A model generated the notes under the pieces. The model was given only the letters and a program-made list of their open reading frames with translations, made no database searches and had not been told where the DNA came from. 64,000 nt of DNA from Syntrophales bacterium (lineage in GTDB: Bacteria > Desulfobacterota > Syntrophia > Syntrophales > UBA4778), in contig JAQTPK010000008.1 in assembly GCA_028712885.1 (NCBI GenBank), forward strand, positions 1-64,000, read 5' to 3'. How positions within the stretch are numbered: position 1 is the stretch's first letter; each line of letters starts with the position of its first letter. Made by a program: the position numbers and the translations under genes. Of the stretch, positions 60,347-64,000 are shown in pieces.

Positions 60347-61848
60347 CGGTCGGTTCCTCCCAGAACGGCAACCGTACGGTTCTCCCGTTTTAAATAACGG
60401 TTCGCAACTTCCAGGATATTCTTTGGAGTTATCCGTTCGATCGTCTCCAGATGCTGTTTTATATACCTGTAATCCCCGGCGACCACTTCAAAATAGGAGA
60501 GCTTCCCTGCCAGGCCCTCGTTGGAGTCGAGGTCGCGGAGATAATCCATCCGGATCTGATTTTTGACTTTCTCCAGCTCCGCCGCCGCAACGGGTTCCTT
60601 ACGGAGTTTCTCGAGCTCCGCGAGAATCTCCTTTTCCAATTCCGCGGCCGAGTGGGGGCCGCGCGGCGTCCCGTAAACGACAAACAGATTGGGATAACGG
60701 CTGCCCGGGAAACCGTTTGCCGCGTCTATCCGTTCGGCGATGTTTTTGCCCTCAACCAGTCGTTTCTGGAATCGGGAAGTCCGGCCCCGCGAAAGCAGGG
60801 CTTCGATAATATCGAACACGGTATCGTCGAAAGAGGGCAGGGGGGGCTTGTGCCAGCCCATGGCGATCCGGGGCGAGGCTTTCATGCTGATGAAGACGCG
60901 CCGCTCGCCCGATTGGACCGGCTCCTCCGTGATGTGCGGCCGGTATATTTTCTGGGCTGGGATGCCCCCGAAATATTTCCTGATCATTTCCATCACCCGG
61001 GGGGCGGAAACGTCGCCTGCCACGGCAATCACCGTGTTGTTCGGCGCGTAAAAAGTCCTGTAGAATTCCCGGACAAAATCGTAATTAAAATTGGCTATAT
61101 CGGACGGCCAGCCGATAATCGGGCGGCGGTAAGGGTGCGCCGTGAATGCGGTGGCGAGGAACTGCTCCCACAGCTTCCTCTCCGGCAGAGACTCGATCAT
61201 CTGTCTCCTCTCTTCCATGATGACGCTTCTCTCGGAATAGAACTCCCTGAATATCGGCTCCCGCATGCGCTCCGATTCTATCCGCGCCCAAAGTTCGATT
61301 TTATTTGAGGGAAGGCTCACGAAATAGCTTGTTATGTCCTGTCCCGTGGAGGCGTTCATCCGGGTGCCCCCGTTTTCGGTGTACAGCCTGTCTATCTCGT
61401 TGTGCACGATAAGCCTGCTTTCCCGGTCCTGGAGCTCCGCGAGCCGGCGGGCAAGCTCTTTTATTTTTTCCCCGTCCGCAGCTTTGCCCTTCCTCTTCTC
61501 GCGGTCGAGCTCGTTTCCGGTCCTGATCAGCTCTTCCCTGATTTTTTCCTCGGCCTTAAAATCCTTCGTTCCGATCGTCCGCGTGCCTTTGAACAGCAGG
61601 TGCTCGAGGAAATGGGCGGTGCCGGTCCGGCCCGAGATTTCATCAACCGCCCCCACGTCGTGCCGGATATAAAGGGAGACGGTAGGGCTCAAATGCCTTT
61701 CCTGGATAAGCACTTTCAGTCCGTTTTCGAGGGTAAAGGACTGGACGCGCTGTTCAAGCTCGAAGGACAGGGCGGCGGAACCGAACAACAGAAGAATCGG
61801 AATGACCGCGGCGATTGCCGCGATACAGGGAACCGGTCTTTTTCTCAT
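60343..61848 (-). CDS. M16-family zinc peptidase, catalytic subunit
   Basis: The 501-residue periplasmic protein has a signal peptide (about 1-28) and the inverted zinc motif HFLEH (about 79-83) in GTAHFLEHLLFKGT, with the distal Glu about 70-80 residues later. Between them is a charged insertion rich in Lys/Glu (about 105-150). It degrades peptides or misfolded chains in the periplasm together with the following inactive subunit. Confidence 0.92.
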   Translation of the reverse strand: MRKRPVPCIAAIAAVIPILLLFGSAALSFELEQRVQSFTLENGLKVLIQERHLSPTVSLYIRHDVGAVDEISGRTGTAHFLEHLLFKGTRTIGTKDFKAEEKIREELIRTGNELDREKRKGKAADGEKIKELARRLAELQDRESRLIVHNEIDRLYTENGGTRMNASTGQDITSYFVSLPSNKIELWARIESERMREPIFREFYSERSVIMEERRQMIESLPERKLWEQFLATAFTAHPYRRPIIGWPSDIANFNYDFVREFYRTFYAPNNTVIAVAGDVSAPRVMEMIRKYFGGIPAQKIYRPHITEEPVQSGERRVFISMKASPRIAMGWHKPPLPSFDDTVFDIIEALLSRGRTSRFQKRLVEGKNIAERIDAANGFPGSRYPNLFVVYGTPRGPHSAAELEKEILAELEKLRKEPVAAAELEKVKNQIRMDYLRDLDSNEGLAGKLSYFEVVAGDYRYIKQHLETIERITPKNILEVANRYLKRENRTVAVLGGTDR

Positions 61849-62099
61849 TGTTGCTCCTTTTGCCTGAACCGTCTGAAAATCTGCATGGCCGGGTAGAGGA
61901 TACCGACGGCGCTGGCGAGAATCATGAAATTTGAGGCAAAAAATACGGCGATAAACTCGAGGGGATTTTTAAGGTCGTAAGATCCGATCAGCATACTGAC
62001 CCCGACTGAAAAAAAGGCCGCGGAGAATACTGAGATCACGAGAAGCTTTCCCCACCAGATAATTTCCTGCAGCATCGTTTTATCCTGAAAATAAGTCAT
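61845..62099 (-). CDS. Small membrane protein, two helices
   Basis: The protein of about 84 residues has two hydrophobic segments (about 15-37 and 48-72), a short positively charged end (RRFRQKEQQ) and no known motif. ATG 62099 (MTYFQDKTM) is chosen; the frame opens a further 9 codons upstream into the radical SAM stop region, where AGGAGG (about 62116) may be the ribosome site. Its end overlaps the M16 gene start. Confidence 0.65.
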   Translation of the reverse strand: MTYFQDKTMLQEIIWWGKLLVISVFSAAFFSVGVSMLIGSYDLKNPLEFIAVFFASNFMILASAVGILYPAMQIFRRFRQKEQQ

Positions 62100-62110
62100 T
62101 TTAGTCCCAT

Positions 62111-63478
62111 TCAGGCCTCCTGGCAAGCCCCAACCTCCGGGGGAGTCCTGGAATAAATTTTCAGATGCTGAAAGGATTCCTCCGTCAGCGATGCATCACG
62201 GCAGGGGAGAAGGGTGTTGTTATGGAAGAGGGGCTCCCGCTCGATATCCAGGGAGGATGCCGCTATGCAATCTTTCCAGATAGCCGTCCCCGGGATGGGG
62301 GAAAACTCCGTCAGGTACGGGCGGCCGCCGCACGACCGGACGAATTCCAGACTCTCTTTGATTTCGGCAAATTCCTGTCCCGGCAGACCGCACAGGATAT
62401 ACACCCCGATGTCCATTTCCCGGAAGCCGGATTCCCGCAGCCGGGCGATCGCCTCCCTCAGCTCTTCCGAGCGGACCTTTCCCCCGGTTGCGGCCTGCCT
62501 TTCCGAGTCCGATGTTTCAAAGCCGAGCCGCACCGTCCGGAAGCCGGCACGGAACATCAGGGAGGCGGCTTCGGCCGTCAGCCAGCGGGCGTGCAGCCCG
62601 TTGGGCGTATGGAAAAAGCAGTCCAGTTTCCTGCGGATTATTTCCCGGAGGAGAGGGATGGCCGAACTTTCCGCTTCCGCGAGGAAACCGTCATCGTAAA
62701 AGGAAAACTCTCTGACCCCGAATTTACGGCGCCAGAATTCAATCTCATCCGCCGTCCTTGCGGGGTCCCGGACCAGAAATTTCTTCCGGAGCAGGTGCGA
62801 AGCGCAGTACGTGCACCGGAAACGGCAGCCATGGGATGACAGGATCGGGACCTGCTCCAGACGGGAGAGCAGGTCGAATGCAGGATAGGGGAAGGTGTCG
62901 GGATCGTTTGCGTTCGGAATGCACAGCGGCGGGAATCCGAATGTTTTTTCGAGAAAGGACGGAACGGCTTCACAGCCGCCGGGCAGGACGAAATCCGCCC
63001 CCGAGTGGCTGACAGCGTGGCTGGTGCACAATGAGGCGTAGACCCCGCCCAGGATGACGGGGGCGCCGGGGAAGACCTCCCGGACCGAGCGGATGGATTC
63101 AAACACTCCCGGGTACCAGTAGGTCATCATCGAGGTGACAAACACCGCGTCGGGAGGATGCTTTCGGAGCAGTTCATCTCTGAGCATCCGGGGACTGATG
63201 CCGAAGCGCCGGTATTTTCTCCTGGCGAACGCGATCGGTTCGGGCTTCGGGATTACCTGAAAGGGAAACTTGCCTCGGCCGGTATGCCTGCGCACAGGGA
63301 CCCGGAGTTCGCCGTCGAACGGTATTCCGGGGTGCCACGGGTCCATGCAGTCGATCAGGTCTACCTCATGGCCGTTTTCGCGCAGCAGGGCCGCCAGATA
63401 AAGCAGGCCGAGAGGCTTCATCCAGAAATCGAAAGCCGAAAAATCGTGGATATTCGGGTTGATTAGAAGGGCGCGCAT
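62111..63478 (-). CDS. B12-binding domain radical SAM protein
   Basis: The 455-residue protein has an N-terminal cobalamin-binding-like domain (MRALLINPN, then LLYLAALLRENGHEVDLID, to about residue 180) and a radical SAM core with CRFRCTYC (about 219-226). The DXHXXG cobalamin loop is not evident, so B12 may not be bound in the usual way. YDDGFLAEAESS and LGFETSDSERQ are SAM-binding segments. Substrate unknown; lipid or wall modification is possible. Confidence 0.85.
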   Translation of the reverse strand: MRALLINPNIHDFSAFDFWMKPLGLLYLAALLRENGHEVDLIDCMDPWHPGIPFDGELRVPVRRHTGRGKFPFQVIPKPEPIAFARRKYRRFGISPRMLRDELLRKHPPDAVFVTSMMTYWYPGVFESIRSVREVFPGAPVILGGVYASLCTSHAVSHSGADFVLPGGCEAVPSFLEKTFGFPPLCIPNANDPDTFPYPAFDLLSRLEQVPILSSHGCRFRCTYCASHLLRKKFLVRDPARTADEIEFWRRKFGVREFSFYDDGFLAEAESSAIPLLREIIRRKLDCFFHTPNGLHARWLTAEAASLMFRAGFRTVRLGFETSDSERQAATGGKVRSEELREAIARLRESGFREMDIGVYILCGLPGQEFAEIKESLEFVRSCGGRPYLTEFSPIPGTAIWKDCIAASSLDIEREPLFHNNTLLPCRDASLTEESFQHLKIYSRTPPEVGACQEA

Positions 63479-63494
63479 GCTAATTTGCAGAATC

Positions 63495-63584
63495 CGAGGG
63501 TTCGAGGGTTCAAGGTTAAATCAGGCTGGTTTAATTTCCTTTTAGCGATCAAGCAGGCATTTAAGTACTCGAACCCTCGAAACC
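63495..63584. repeat. Inverted pair of 8-bp arrays between two minus-strand genes
   Basis: The array at 63495-63518 has units CGAGGGTT, CGAGGGTT, CAAGGTTA; the array at 63569-63584 has TCGAACCC, TCGAAACC, its inverse. One is next to the TPR gene stop (63591), the other next to the radical SAM start (63478), the same arrangement seen on plus-strand genes. Confidence 0.8.
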
Positions 63585-63590
63585 TTCTTT

Positions 63591-64000
63591 TTATCTTTTC
63601 GCTTTTTCTTTTGAGAAAAGTGACTTCTTTACCTTCTGCAGCGATTCGATTTCGCGGTCCAGTTCGGCCGTCCTCCCCGGGGATGAGGGGTGTTTCAATG
63701 CCTCGCGGAAATGAAAAAGGGCGCTTTCGCTTTTACTTTTTTTCTTGAAGTAAAGCCCGAAGTGGTAATGCGATTCTCCGGGATTTCCGGTTCGGCCGTA
63801 ATTCATCGCCACAGCGTACAGGACCTGGTCGTCTCCGGGATATCTCTTGCGGTATTTCAGGAAGAGGTCGAGCGAGGTCTTGTAGTCGCCCAGCTCGTCA
63901 TAACCGCGCGCAAGCTGAAGCAGCGTTTCGTAATCGTTTTCCTGGAGCATGTAGGCCTGGCGGAGTGTATTTACGGCATCAACAGTTCGGCCGGCTTTCA
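63591..64000 (-). CDS. TPR protein, C-terminal part (runs off the window)
   Basis: The frame is open to the edge, and the visible 136 or so residues contain tetratricopeptide helices: LLQLARGYDELGDYKTSLDL, then VLYAVAMNYGRTGNPGESHYHFGLY and SALFHFREALKHP. This resembles the C-terminal repeats of BepA-like M48 peptidases, whose catalytic half would lie outside. The tail is Lys-rich. Confidence 0.75.
   Translation of the reverse strand, partial: KAGRTVDAVNTLRQAYMLQENDYETLLQLARGYDELGDYKTSLDLFLKYRKRYPGDDQVLYAVAMNYGRTGNPGESHYHFGLYFKKKSKSESALFHFREALKHPSSPGRTAELDREIESLQKVKKSLFSKEKAKR

Overview
The window looks like chromosomal DNA of an anaerobic, Gram-negative, Desulfobacterota-type bacterium. The Syntrophales/Syntrophia-like butyrate degraders are my best guess. 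That assignment is inference from gene content: an ADP-forming acyl-CoA synthetase, a complete short-chain beta-oxidation operon with a CoA-transferase, a branched-chain amino-acid-type ABC transporter, a HdrD-like FeS protein, MeaB, and standard proteobacterial blocks (tig-clpP-clpX-lon, corC-lnt-prfB, phoH-pgpH-ybeY). The DNA is GC-rich, genes are mostly ATG/GTG/TTG started with clear Shine-Dalgarno sites, and within operons they overlap or nearly touch.

Layout. 1-5122: folP end, acpS, tsaE, lysC, a ComEA-like protein and an ADP-forming acyl-CoA synthetase. 5123-8497: a Nudix hydrolase and an SPFH/zinc-ribbon pair. 8498-13015: an accessory stretch with tRNA-Pro, a 3' tRNA-gene fragment (possible old attachment site), a toxin-antitoxin pair with a coupled 51-residue Cys-rich ORF, a TIGR03084-type protein, a truncated old-yellow-enzyme gene, an MFS transporter and a small secreted Ada-like protein. 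13174-14671 (minus): UPF0251 regulator plus FeS protein. 15069-20493: short-chain hydroxyacyl-CoA dehydrogenase, thiolase, crotonase, acyl-CoA dehydrogenase and CoA-transferase, which together convert butyryl-CoA to acetyl-CoA. A candidate sigma-54 promoter and dyad lie upstream, and an NtrB/NtrC-type two-component pair lies downstream (20731-24200). 24305-29091: SpoIID, AmpG, MurU and AmgK, a peptidoglycan-turnover and recycling block. 29470-32180: a glycosyltransferase and a HIT-like (DUF4922) protein. 32347-38410: tRNA-Leu, tig, clpP, clpX, lon, tRNA-Val, tRNA-Asp. 38726-45192: zinc-finger peptide, radical SAM protein, corC, lnt, prfB (programmed +1 frameshift), MltD-like transglycosylase. 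45341-50025 (minus): livKHMGF. 50245-57443: meaB, an MreB, a Rnk/GreA-like factor, a methyltransferase of different base composition, and ybeY, pgpH and phoH. 57678-64000 (minus): M20 peptidase, an active/inactive M16 pair, a small membrane protein, a B12-binding radical SAM protein and a TPR protein that runs off the edge.

The most unusual feature is not a gene. Almost every loose intergenic gap carries short degenerate tandem arrays whose unit length is fixed at 7 bp (17 arrays counted by eye), 8 bp (eight) or 9 bp (three), while the unit sequence differs from place to place. The arrays sit against stop and start codons, often supply the stop codon, and often occur as an inverted pair, one after the upstream gene and one before the next. 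In three genes they appear to be translated. They are joined by dispersed GTCATTYCG-type inverted elements and by a 117-bp imperfect palindrome after the tRNA-Asp gene. I rank this repeat landscape as the strongest candidate for something undescribed in this lineage.
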